From the NCBI GenBank assembly GCA_029990175.1, contig JARKIP010000064.1, positions 10,248,001 through 10,312,000 on the forward strand: a DNA stretch of 64,000 nucleotides, given 5' to 3'. Under the pieces are notes generated by a model, which made no database searches, was not told the origin of the DNA, and saw only the letters and a list, made by a program, of their open reading frames with translations. Source of the DNA: Petunia secreta. Lineage: Eukaryota > Streptophyta > Magnoliopsida > Solanales > Solanaceae. A program made the position numbers and the translations under genes. Numbering within the stretch: position 1 is the stretch's first letter; each line of letters begins with the position of its first letter. This document shows positions 48,056 to 61,027 of this stretch, piece after piece.

Positions 48056-48058
<3 letters not shown>

Positions 48059-48296
48059 TGAGCGGCATTAATGGTGGAGGAGACAGTGGGATTTGGACAG
48101 TTTTAGGGTGTATCGGGTCAATTATTTGGGAGAAAGAAGAGAGAGGGAGTGTGTAGGGGTGGCGGATGTAAAGGGAGAAAGGAGAGGGAAATGTTTTAGG
48201 TTTTATTAGGTGAGGAGTGATTGTAATATTAGAAAGGAAGTTTTATTTCTAGCCGTCGGATGGGATGAGTTGGAAGGCTCAGATTGCACCACGTAA

Positions 48297-51200
48297 TGAC
48301 ACGACCCGGATTCTGGCTAGGCCGTGCGGGCACCCGACATCCTCCCCTAAACCCATCGGGTGAACCCTCACCAATTAAATTAGGAAAATAAATATAACAA
48401 TTAATAAATAAGGACAAGACCTAAAACAAAAAAACAGACATACTGATATCTCTAAGCTGTACAAAAGAAATTACAGCTGACTACCCATCATACTAGGTTT
48501 AGGGCTATCCAGACTGGACATCTAAGAGTACAGAAGAAGACAAATACCTTCTGAAGGGAGCAATATGCAACTGAAATAATAAACATAAAACTGGTGGCCA
48601 TCCGGAATAAAAGCTGGCTCACCCTGACAGCTGAAGTCCTCTTCGCTCCTTCAACGTGGCGAATTCAATCCTAGAACGAACCTGCCGAAACGAAATAGAT
48701 AGACAAAAACAAACAACAAACAAGGGTGAGTCAAAAGGACTCAATAAGTGGGGCAGACTAGCCACCTCAAAGAATAGGATAGCTAGCCAGGGAGAAAAGA
48801 AACAGATAAACTAAATTCCTCTTATTTAAATTATGAAAAGGCAGAGCCAGATAATAACTAGAAACACGTATGGAATGACAAAATCATCAACAACCAGGAA
48901 CATAGGATAGCAAGAACATGTAGGTATTCCGAACATATCAACAATCAGAAATACATCATTTTGCGGCGCGCAAACCAATCCATATGTTCATACTGTCGCA
49001 GAGTGCAACCTGATCCATATATTTATACCGTTGTGGCGTGCAACCCGATCCATATATTTATACCGTCGCGGCGTGTTCTGATCCCCGCAATCCATAATAC
49101 GAGCCAGAAATATATAGGCAAACTGAGATATGTCCACGACATGGTATACATACCGCATACAAAAAAAAAACACAACAAAATACACATAATAGTCAGTATG
49201 CGGTGCAATGAGATGTGATGAATGCGGTACGATGCAATGCAGTCACATATGCTTGATACCTATCTTCGGCGCGGGACTCTCATCGTCTACTAGGAGATAT
49301 ATGCAATAATGAACCTTCACCGACTCGGGACTCTCATGGATTACCGGGAAGTATATGCAATGATGACCCTTCACCGGCTCGGGACTCTCATCGATTACCG
49401 GAAAGTATATGCAATGATGACCCTTCACCGGCGCGGGACTCCCATCGCCAACCGGGAAGTATATGCAATAATGACCCTTCACCGGTGCGGGACTCTCATC
49501 GCGAACCGAGAAGTATATGCAATAATGACCCTTCACCGGCTCGGGACTCTCATCGATTACCGGGAAGTATATGCAATGCTCAAAACCAGAGTGCAATGCT
49601 CATATGCTCAATGCAATACCAACAACAGAGCATAACATATAATATAAAATGTAAATTCAAAGCTAAGGCGTAATGAGTACGCCTATCAGCAGCTACACAT
49701 GTAAGGAACACATGGTAGAAAATCCACGAGGCCAGGTACCTCCAAAGAAATAGATATAAACACTTACCTCTTCCAAAAGTTAGTACGGCTAATCAACAAC
49801 CGCTTTATCCTTTGGTTTCCTTGCCAAACGATCCCACTCTATTCAATAAGCAGAAAAATATATCAATTTAAGCTAAAGGCTTCATTCCTCACATCTTAGG
49901 GCAATCCGGTTAAGAACCTGATACCCACGCGACTGGACTGTGTGTCCAATATCCAGCCTCTATGGGGGACTCCAAATCATACATAACATGATCACAATAT
50001 AATATAAGCATGTATTAGGTATAACACACGTGGCAACAATAGATATGGACTCAAAGAATTGAGAAGAAAACTCTGGATAGAATTATAGACACAATCTAGA
50101 ATTCAGAATTTGTCCAACTCCTTGAATTTCTATAAAAATTTCGGCAGAGTTTCCTCTGAAACTGGATGATCCGCAAAAATAGAACCAGCACTATACTATA
50201 CACGGGAATGGATACCCAGATAAATTGATAACATAAACATATTAAACGAATAACAAGATGAGACAACTGGATGACATAACTCATCCGCAGATAGAATATC
50301 TGGACAGCACCACTGTCCTGATGTTCAACCTAATTTTCAGATTGTAAATCAAAGATATAGACTTCATGGTATTCATAAAAGTTGTAGATATATGTCTTAG
50401 GATTCTGTGGATTCTTAAATCATATAAATATCAATTTTGTACAAGGATTTATGATCAACATACTAACAACTGTCCAAAAATCAAAACAATTTTCTAGATT
50501 TTGAAACGTTTTGTCTTGCTGATTTGAACGTCTTTCACCTTGGATTTTAGTATCAAATTAAGTATATGCAAGGTTTCCTTGATACCATACCAGTTTCTCA
50601 CAAGAAACACTAAATTTTGAACTAAGAAAAGCTTCAAAAGCTAACAAATACATGCCTTGCCAAAAGAAAGGTTTAGCCTTACATTCCTTTGATGTTTCTT
50701 GCTTCTAAACCTTGTTTCCTTTGAATTCCACACCTTCTAAAGCTTAAAAAAGTTATAATACAAAATTTAGGTACTTTACTTAGCCATGAAGTAATTTTAA
50801 AACTCAAGCTATAGACGAAATTGAAGGTAGCATAACGTTACCTTAATCGCGTAGAGCATTTTGACACAATCTGTCTTCGATTTCGAGTCAAGATTGATGT
50901 TGTTTCTTCAAAATAAAAAAATAGATTCAAACTGAAGAAAGGTCTGTTTATGTCGTGGGGTTACTGGAAAATTTCGAGAAATTGAAGGATTTCTCTTTTA
51001 TAACAAAAACATTTCATTTCTAGCCCTCTTTTGCGCTTATGTCCCTTTTTCTGACCTGACTTCTGATGCTCATATCGTTTTATCCAAATATTGTATGAAG
51101 AAACCGTCAAAATTTTTTAAAACTACACTCCAAGACCTTCAATTTGGTATATGATATGTCCTCAAAAGACCTCATATAACACACAAAATTACTTGATGAA

Positions 51201-51382
51201 AAAGCTTCGTTACAAGGCAATTCCTTAGTCGGTTTTTCCGCAACTTAAATCCGATTTTCCCAAACTTTATATTCAATATATAAACATCTTATATGGTAAT
51301 ATTATGACTTTAAACTCACTTAAATTATTCTTAACATGTCATTAGAATGATATACGTCACTTTAGACATAGGGGGTGTAACA
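48297..51382 (-). repeat. LTR A (chimeric)
   Basis: The left part to about 49925 matches the R and U5 part of the E3 LTR (TGACACGACC, 35-bp repeats, 54-bp repeats, up to GGAACCTGATACC). From 49926 to 51382 it is unrelated to E3 and ends, on its coding strand, with the start TGTTACACCCCC. Confidence 0.82.
49275..49580. repeat. 54-bp minisatellite, 6 copies (LTR A)
   Basis: Same unit as at 3458-3943, six copies. A ~35-bp repeat precedes it at 48960-49085. Confidence 0.93.
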
Positions 51383-53085
51383 ATCTTCCCCCGTTAGGAA
51401 CATTCGTCCTCAAATGTTAAATGAAGTATGTAGAAGCATTAACCAACGATCTGTTACATACTTGTAGCAGTGAAGAGATGTGAAAGGTAAAATAATTTAA
51501 CTTTGGGTATTTTAGCGGAAGCTAGCCGAACAACCTCGAAATTCACTTTCGAAAAAGCACAAAAGTCACAATTACTCATACGAACCTACCGGCGCTTTCG
51601 GATTTTGAATCGGAGCTCGTTCACTAAAACTAAGCTCGAAAATCTCTTTTTTTTATATTTATCGACAATAAAAACTGAAACCTTCTTCCGATGCCTATCA
51701 AACGAGGTCTGATTTAGCTCAAATTTTACAGACAGGTCCTACTGAAAATTACGAAGTTTTTTTTAAATTATCGGCACGCCAATCAGAGTCCTAACTTCCG
51801 AAACGACTAACCGAGGTCTTTTCATTCTCCTCCACTTAAACTCTCGTTCGTCCTCGAACGAGCCTAAGTTTAAAGAAAATTCCGCACAAATAACAAAAGA
51901 ACTTTCAAGAGCTTCATAAGCTACTCCACAAATATTATCTCATGATTGCAGAATCAGAATTATAATACGAACACCGAACTCTTGGAATAAAACATATCTG
52001 GATAATATGATAACATCATTGCCCAACTTATTCGGACTAAGCTGACCCTTTCTCGATCGTGAGAGAAGATTTCTATATTTTTGAAATTAAGATACACGCA
52101 ACTCTTGATGGGCTAACATGATTCCACCAACGAATCACCTCGTCGATATACTTTCATAGAACAGGTCGATGAAATAAAGAATTAGTTAACGCTTCAGCAA
52201 CGTCTTAGAGATTTAATATTATGATTCGGCATCAATTGGAGGAAGACTCCTCCACTTAGAACATAAACTCATACAAATAATTTGAAAGAAATAGTCATCC
52301 TCGCACAATCTGCTGGATTAAAGAAGACTTAGCTGAGTAGAGAACGCGGCTCAGACCTGAGCTACCAAATTACTCTCTCAAGGTGCCAAACAGCAGCAAC
52401 TCTCGAGTTCACAACTCCATACATTTTCTATAAGCACCACTGCCCGATGGATCAAATCAAAGGTCAAATGACGCCTCTCATTACCCTTAGTAGCCTTGAA
52501 AAACAACCATGTGCTTACCCTGCCACCTTGACACGCACTCTAGCTCAACACAGGGAACATCACGAGAGGCTACTGACCGCCTAAGCTTACCAGTGCCGAA
52601 CAAAGAAGAGATGGAAACAGACTGAGGATAGAAATAATTAGAGCTATAGAAAGCTCCTCTTCTTATTTATTTGGCTACCAAAGCTACACTATTTATGGGT
52701 CAGGAAAACCGAAGAATCGCAGTTGAAGAAATAGACATTGAATGAGCTTTATGGAACAAAATCTATGTCAATTTAACCTTCTTATAAAATAAAACTCCAA
52801 CAATTTACCAAAAAACCCTTTTATACCAAGACAAACTTGTAGAATAACATGACTCTACTAGCCTCTCGAACCAAGAGGAGACACATAGATTGAGTATTAC
52901 TTACTATCCACTTTACACCGGAAGAAACAATGACACTTTCTGATGGTGACAAATAAGAATCCCATCACCCTACCGACAGCGAGTTCCAAAGAGAGGTAGA
53001 CTTACTTGACATTATAACAGAATGAGGCATAAAAAAATGCCAAGCAAACAATACCGATACTCACTCAAAAATCTCTCGCATCGTC
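51383..53085 (-). mobile_element. Interior 1 of the array (mosaic)
   Basis: Three pieces on the plus strand. First, 51383-51489 carries ATCTTCCCCCGTTAGGAA, the polypurine tract of the TGTTACACC-type element (minus strand TTCCTAACGGGGGAAGAT). Second, 51490-51830 matches 4865-5194, the first part of the E3-type U3. Third, 51831-53085 matches E3 interior 5195 to about 6456. No PBS and no readable domain is present. Confidence 0.75.
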
Positions 53086-56000
53086 TAGGCCGTGCGGGCA
53101 CCCGACATCCTCCCCTAGACCCGTCAGGTGAACCCTTATAAATAAAATAAGGAAAATAAATATAACAATTCACAAATAAGGAAAAGACCTAAAAAAAAAA
53201 CCCAGACATACTGATACCTCTAAGCTGTACAAAAGAAATTACAGTTGACTATCCAACATACTAGGTTTAGCGCTATCCAGAGTAGACATCTAAGAGTACA
53301 AAAGAAGACAGATACCTCCTGAAGGGAGCAATATGCAGCTGAAATAATAAACAATATACTGGTGGCCATCCGGAATAAAAGCTGGCTCACCCTGACAGCT
53401 GAAGTCATCTTCGCTCCTTCACAACGTGGCGAATTCAATCCTAGAGCGAACCTGCCGAAACGAAATATATAGACAAAAACAAACAACAAACAAGGGTGAG
53501 TCAAAAGGACTCAATAAGTGGGGCAGACTAGCCACCTCAAAGAATAGGATAGCTAGCCAGGGAGAAAAGACACAGATAAACCAAATTCCTCTTATTTAAA
53601 TTATGAAAAGGCAGAGCCAGATAATAACTAGAAACACGTATGGAATGACAAACTCATCAACAACCAGGAACGTAAGATAGCCAGAACATGTAGGTATCCC
53701 GAACATATCAACAATCAGAAATACATCCTTTTGCGGCGCGCAAACCGATCCATATGTTCATACTGTCGCGGCGTGCAACCTGATCCATATATTTATATCG
53801 TTGTGGCGTGCAACCCGATCCATATATTTATACCGTTGCGGCGTGTTCTGATCCCCGCAATCCATAATACGAGCCAGAAATATATAGGCAAACTGAGATA
53901 TGTCCACGACATGGTATACATACCGCATACAAAAAAAACACAACAAAATACACATAATAGTTAGTATGCGGTGCAATGAGATGTGATGAATGCGGTACGA
54001 TGCAATGCAGTCACATATGCCTGATACCTATCTCCGGCGCGGGACTCTCATCGTCTACCAGGAGATATATACAATAATGAACCTTCACCGGCTCGGGACT
54101 CTCATCGATTACCGGGAAGTATAGGCAATGATGACCCTTCACCGGCTCAGGACTCTCATCGATTACCGGGAAGTATATGCAATGATGATCCTTCACCGGC
54201 GCGGGACTCCCATCGCCAACCGGGAAGTATATGCAATAATGACCCTTCACCGGTGCGGGACTCTCATCGCAAACCGAGAAGTATATGCAATAATGACCCT
54301 TCACTGGCTCGGGACTCTCATCGATTACCGGGAAGTATATACAATGCTCAAAACCAGAGTGCAATGCTCATATGCTCAATGCAAACAACAGAGCATAACA
54401 TATAATATAAAATGTAAATTCAAAGCTAAGGCGTAATGAGTACGCCTATCGGCAGCTACACACGTAAGGAACACGTGGTAGAAAATCTACGAGGCCAAGT
54501 GCCTACCTCTTCCAAAAGTTAGTACGGAATCAACAACCGCTTTATACTTTGGTTTCCTTGCACAACGATCCCACTCTATTCAATAAGCAGAAAAATATAT
54601 CAATTTAAGCTAAAGGCTTCATTCCTCACATCTTAGGGCAATCCGGTTAGGAACCTGATACCCACGCGACCGGACTGTATGTCCAATGTCCAGCCTTTGT
54701 GGGGGACTCCAAATCATACATAACATGATCACAATATAAGTATAAGCATGTATGAGGTATAACACACGTGGCAACAATAGATATGGACTCAAAGAAATGA
54801 GAAGAAAACTCTGGATAGAATTATAGACACAACCTAGAACTCAGAATTTGTCCAACTCCTTGAATTTCTATAAAAATTTCGGCAGAGTTTCCTCTGAAAC
54901 TTGATGATCCGCAAAAACAGAACCAGCACTATACTATACACGGGAATAGATACCCGGATAAACTAATAACATAAACATGTTAAACGAATAACAAGATGAG
55001 ACAACTGGATGACATAACTCATCCGCTGATAGAATATCTGGACAGCACCACTGTCCTGACGTTCAACCTAATTTTCAGATTGTAAATCAAAGATATAGAC
55101 TTCATGGTATTCATTAAAGTTGTAGATATATGTCTTAGGATTCTGGGGATTCTTAAATCATATAAACATCAATTTTGTACAAGGATTTATGATCAATATA
55201 CTAACAACTGTCCAAAAATCAAAATAATTTTTCAGATTTTGAAACGTTTTGACTTTCTGGTTTGAACGTCTTTCACCTTGGACTTTAGTATCAAATTAAC
55301 TATATGCAAGGTTTCCTTGATACCATACCAGTTTCTCACAAGAAGCACTAAATTTAGAACTAAGAAAAGCTTCAAAAGCTAACAAATACATGCCTTGTCA
55401 AAAGAAAGGTTTAGCCTTACATACCTTTGATGTTTCTTGCTTCTAAACCTTGTTTCCTTTGAATTCCACACCTTCTAAAGCTTAAACAAGCTATAATACA
55501 AAATTTGGGTACTTTACTTAGCCATGAAGTAATTCTAAAACTCAAGCTATAGACGAAATTGAAGGTAGCATAACGTTACCTTAATCGTGTAGAGCAGTTT
55601 TACACAATCTGTCTTCGATTTCGAGTCAAGATTGATGTTGTTTCTTCAAAATTAAAAAAAATCGATTCAAACTGAAGAAAGGTCTGTTTATGTCGTGGGG
55701 TTACTGGAAAATTTCGAGAAAGTGAAGGATTTCTCTTTTATAACAAAAATATTTCATTTCTAGCCCTCTTTTGCGCTTATATCCCTTTCTCTCGCCTGAC
55801 TTCTGATGCTCATATCGTTTTATCCAAACATTGTATGAACAAACCGTCAAAATTTTTGAAAACTACACTCCAAAACCTTCAATTTGGTATATGATATGTC
55901 CCCAAAAGACCTCATATAACACACAGAATTACTTGATGAAAAAGCTTCGTTACAAGGCAATTCCTTAGTCGGTTTTTCTGCAACTTAAATCCGATTTTCC

Positions 56001-56122
56001 CAAACTTTATATTCAATATATAAACATCTTATATGGTAATATTATGACTTTAAACTCACTTAAATCATTCTTAACATGTCATTAGAATGATATACGTCAC
56101 TTTAAACATACGGGGTGTAACA
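53086..56122 (-). repeat. LTR B, missing its U5 end
   Basis: It starts within CTAGGCCGTGCGGGCACCCG, so about 20 bp of the LTR terminus (TGACACGACCCGGATTCTGG in A) and the PBS are gone. The rest parallels LTR A. The 54-bp repeats are at 54030-54345 (6 copies). Confidence 0.8.
54030..54345. repeat. 54-bp minisatellite, 6 copies (LTR B)
   Basis: Same unit as above; a ~35-bp repeat lies at 53730-53850. Confidence 0.93.
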
Positions 56123-57823
56123 ATCTTCCCCCGTTAGGAACATTCGTCCTCAAATGTTAAATGAAGTATGTAGAAGCATTAACCAACGATCTGTTACATA
56201 CTTGTAGCAGTGAAGAGATGTGAAAGGTAAAATAATTTAACTTTGGGTATTTTAGCGGAAGCTAGCCGAACAACCTCGAAATTCACTTTCGAAAAAGCAC
56301 AAAAGTCACAATTACTCATACGAACCTAACCGCGCTTTCGGATTTTGAATCGGAGCTCGTTCACCAAAACTAAGCTCGAAAATCTCTTTTTTTTATATTT
56401 ATCGACAATAAAAACTGAAACCTTCTTCCGATGCCTATCAAACGAGCTCTGATTTAGCTCAAATTTTACAGACAGGTCCTACTGGAAATTACGAAGTTTT
56501 TTTTAATTATCGGCACGCCAATCGGAGTCCTAACTTCCGAAACGACTAACCGAGGTCTTTTCATTCTCCTCCACTTAAACTCTCGTTCGTCCTCGAACGA
56601 GCCTAAGTTTAAAGAAAATTCCGCACAAATAACAAAAGAACTTTCAAGAGCTTCATAAGCTACTCCACAAATATTATCTCATGATTGCAGAATCAGAATT
56701 ATAATACGAACACCGAACTCTTGGAATAAAACATATCTGGATAATATGATAACATCATTGCCCAACTTATTCGGACTAAGCTGACCCTTTCTCGATCGTG
56801 AGAGAAGATTTCTATATTTTTGAAATTAAGATACACGCAACTCTTGATGGGCTAACATGATTCCACCAACGAATCACCTCGTCGATATACTTTCATAGAA
56901 CAGGTCGATGAAATAAAGAATTAGTTAACGCTTCAGCAACGTCTTAGAGATTTAATATTATGATTCGGCATCAATTGGAGGAAGACTCCTCCACTTCGAA
57001 CATAAACTCATACAAATAATTTGAAAGAAATAGTCATCCTCGCACAACCTGCTGGATTAAAGAAGACTTAGCTGAGTAGAGAACGCGGCTCAGACCTGAG
57101 CTACCAAATTACTCTCTCAAGGTGCCAAACAGCAGCAACTCTCGAGTTCACAACTCCATACATTTTCTATAAGCACCACTGCCCGATGGATCAAATCAAA
57201 GGTCAAATGACGCCTCTCATTACCCTTAGTAGCCTTGAAAAACAACCATGTGCTTACCCTGCCACCTTGACACGCACTCTAGCTCAACACAGGGAACATC
57301 ACGAGAGGCTACTGACCGCCTAAGCTTACCAGTGCCGAACAAAGAAGAGATGGAAACAGACTGAGGATAGAAATAATTAGAGCTATAGAAAGCTCCTCTT
57401 CTTATTTATTTGGCTACCAAAGCTACACTATTTATGGGTCAGGAAAACCGAAGAATCGCAGTTGAAGAAATAGACATTGAATGAGCTTTATGGAACAAAA
57501 TCTATGTCAATTTAACCTTCTTATAAAAGAAAACTCCGACAATTTACCAAAAAACCCTTTTATACCAAGACAAACTTGTAGAATAACATGACTCTACTAG
57601 CATCTCGAACCAAGAGGAGACACATAGATTGAGTATTACTTACTATCCACTTTACACCGGAAGAAACAATGACACTTTCTGATGGTGACAAATAAGAATC
57701 CCATCACCCTACCGACAGCGAGTTCCAAAGAGAGGTAGACTTACTTGACATTATAACAGAATGAGGCATAAAAAAATGCCAAGCAAACAATACCGATACT
57801 CACTCAAAAATCTCTCGCATCGG
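56123..57823 (-). mobile_element. Interior 2 of the array
   Basis: Nearly the same as 51383-53085 base for base, with the same three-piece mosaic and the same broken junction (CTCTCGCATCGGCTAGGCC) into the next LTR. Confidence 0.78.
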
Positions 57824-60800
57824 CTAGGCCGTGCGGGCACCCGACATCCTCCCCTAGACCCGTCGGGTGAACCCTTATAAATAAAATCAGGAAAATAAAT
57901 ATAACAATTCACAAATAAGGAAAAGACCTAAAAAAAAAAAAAAAACCAGACATACTGATACCTCTAAGCTGTACAAAAGAAATTACAGTTGACTATCCAA
58001 CATACTAGGTTTAGCGCTATCCAGACTAGACATCTAAGAGTACAAAAGAAGACAGATACCTCCTGAAGGGAGCAATATGCAGCTGAAATAATAAACAATA
58101 TACTGGTGGCCATCCGGAATAAAAGCTGGCTCACCCTGACAGCTGAAGTCATCTTCGCTCCTTCACAACGTGGCGAATTCAATCCTGGAGCGAACCTGCC
58201 GAAACGAAATATATAGACAAAAACAAACAACAAACAAGGGTGAGTCAAAAGGACTCAATAAGTGGGGCAGACTAGCCACCTCAAAGAATAGGATAGCTAG
58301 CCAGGGAGAAAAGACACAGATAAACCAAATTCCTCTTATTTAAATTATGAAAAGGCAGAGCCAGATAATAACTAGAAACACGTATGGAATGACAAACTCA
58401 TCAACAACCAGGAATGTAAGATAGCCAGAACATGTAGGTATCCCGAACATATCAACAATCAGAAATACATCCTTTTGCGGCGCGCAAACCGATCCATATG
58501 TTCATACTGTCGCGGCGTGCAACCTGATCCATATATTTATACCGTTGTGGCGTGCAACCCGATCCATATATTTATACCGTTGCGGCGTGATCTGATCCCC
58601 GCAATCCATAATACGAGCCAGAAATATATAGGCAAACTGAGATATGTCCACGACATGGTATACATACCGCATACAAAAAAACACAACAAAATACACATAA
58701 TAGTTAGTATGCGGTGCAATGAGATGTGATGAATGCGGTACGATGCAATGCAGTCACATATGCCTGATACCTATCTCCGGCGCGGGACTCTCATCGTCTA
58801 CCAGGAGATATATGCAATAATGAACCTTCACCGGCTCGGGACTCTCATCGATTACCGGGAAGTATAGGCAATGATGACCCTTCACCGGCTCAGGACTCTC
58901 ATCGATTACCGGGAAGTATATGCAATGATGACTCTTCACCGGCGCGGGACTCCAATCGCCAACCGGGAAGTATATGCAATAATGACCCTTCACCGGTGCG
59001 GGACTCTCATCGCAAACCGAGAAGTATATGCAATAATGACCCTTCACCGGCTCGGGACTCTCATCGATTACCGGGAAGTATATACAATGCTCAAAACCAG
59101 AGTGCAATGCTCATATGCTCAATGCAATACCAACAACAGAGCATAACATATAATATAAAATATAAATTCAAAGCTAAGGCGTAATGAGTACGCCTATCGG
59201 CAGCTACACACGTAAGGAACACATGGTAGAAAATCTACGAGGCCAGGTGCCTACCTCTTCCAAAAGTTAGTACGGCTAATCAAAAACCGCTTTATACTTT
59301 GGTTTCCTTGCCAAACGATCCCACTCTATTCAATAAGCAGAAAAATATATCAATTTAAGCTAAAGGCTTCATTCCTCACATCTTAGGGCAATCCGGTTAG
59401 GAACCTGATACCCACGCGACCGGACTGTATGCTCAATGTCCAGCCTTTGTGGGGGACTCCAAATCATACATAACATGATCACAATATAAGTATAAGCATG
59501 TATGAGGTATAACACACGTGGCAACAATAGATATGGACTCAAAGAAATGAGAAGAGAACTCTGGATAGAATTATAGACACAACCTAGAACTCAGAATTTG
59601 TCCAACTCCTTGAATTTCTATAAAAATTTCGGCAGAGTTTCCTTTGAAACTTGATGATCCGCAAAACCAGAACCAGCACTATACTATACACGGGAATAGA
59701 TACCCGGATAAACTGATAACATAAACATGTTAAACGAATAACAAGATGAGACAACTGGATGACATAACTCATCCGCAGATAGAATATATGGACAGCACCA
59801 CTGTCCTGACGTTCAACCTAATTTTCAGATTGTAAATCAAAGATATAGACTTCATGGTATTCATAAAAGTTGTAGATATATGTCTTAGGATTATGGGGAT
59901 TCTTAAATCATATAAACATCAATTTTGTACAAGGATTTATGATCAATATACTAACAACTGTCCAAAAATCAAAATAATTTTTCAGATTTTGAAACGTTTT
60001 GACTTGCTGATTTGAACGTCTTTCACCTTGGATTTTAGTATCAAATTAACTATATGCAAGGTTTCCTTGATACCATACCAGTTTCTCACAAGAAACACTA
60101 AATTTAGAACTAAGAAAAGCTTCAAAAGCTAACAAATACATGCCTTGCCAAACGAAAGGTTTAGCCTTACATACCTTTGATGTTTCTTGCTTCTAAACCT
60201 TGTTTCCTTTGAATTCCACACCTTCTAAAGCTTAAACAAGCTATAATACAAAATTTGGGTACTTTACTTAGCCATGAAGTAATTCTAAAACTCAAGCTAT
60301 AGACGAAATTGAAGGTAGCATAACGTTACCTTAATCGTGTAGAGCAGTTTTACACAATCTGTCTTCGATTTCGAGTCAAGATTGATGTTGTTTCTTCAAA
60401 ATAAAAAAAAATAGATTTAAACTGAAGAAAGGTCTGTTTATGTCGTGGGGTTACTGGAAAATTTCGAGAAAGTGAAGGATTTCTCTTTTATAATAAAACT
60501 ATTTCATTTCTAGCCCTCTTTTGCGCTTATATCCCTTTTTCTGGCCTGACTTCTGATGCTCATATCATTTTATCCAATCATTTTATGAACAAACCGTCAA
60601 AATTGTTGGAAACTACACTCCAAGACCTTCAATTTGGTATATGATATATCCCCAAAAGACCTCATATAGCACACGGAATTACTTGATGAAAAAGCTTCGT
60701 TACAAGGCAATTCCTTAGTCGGTTTTTCCGTAACTTAAATTCGATTTTTCCCAAACTTTATATTCAATATATAAACATCTTATATGGTAATACTATGAAT

Positions 60801-60873
60801 TTAAACTCACTTAAATCATTCTTAACATGTCATTCAAATGATATACGTCACTTTAAACATACGGGGTGTAACA
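57824..60873 (-). repeat. LTR C, missing its U5 end
   Basis: Copy of LTR B with few differences. It stops exactly at the TGTTACA start (plus strand TGTAACA, 60867-60873), which confirms that TGTTACACCCC is the real end of this LTR type. Confidence 0.8.
58773..59090. repeat. 54-bp minisatellite, 6 copies (LTR C)
   Basis: Same unit as above; a ~35-bp repeat lies at 58473-58590. Confidence 0.93.
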
Positions 60874-61022
60874 ATCAGTATGTCTGGGTTTTTTTTAAGT
60901 CTTGTCCTTATTTGTGAATTGTTATATTTATTTTCCTGATTTTATTTGTAAGGGTTTGCCCGAAGGGTCTAGGGGAGGATGTCGGGTGCCCGCATGGCCT
61001 AATCGGATTTCGGGTCGTGTCA
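60874..61022 (+). repeat. Inverted 149-bp LTR end
   Basis: ATCAGTATGTCTGGGTTTTT through GGGGAGGATGTCGGGTGCCC to GGGTCGTGTCA is the reverse complement of the first ~150 bp of LTR A (48297 onward). The array therefore carries the same LTR end, facing outward, on both sides. Confidence 0.88.
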
Positions 61023-61027
61023 CGTAG

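Larger units (their letters stand above)
48297..61022 (-). mobile_element. Tandem chimeric retrotransposon array (3 LTRs, 2 interiors)
   Basis: The order on the plus strand is LTR A (48297-51382), interior (51383-53085), LTR B (53086-56122), interior (56123-57823), LTR C (57824-60873) and an inverted LTR end (60874-61022). The period is 4769 bp (A to B) and 4738 bp (B to C). B and C look almost identical. The outer flanks are CGTAA (48292-48296) and CGTAG (61023-61027), a possible target duplication. The interiors lack a PBS, a complete gag and all pol domains, so the array cannot move by itself. Confidence 0.8.

Noticed and set aside
49243..49596. 117-codon frames in LTRs A, B and C on the minus strand
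   Set aside because: Same minisatellite artefact; conserved only because the LTRs are duplicated.
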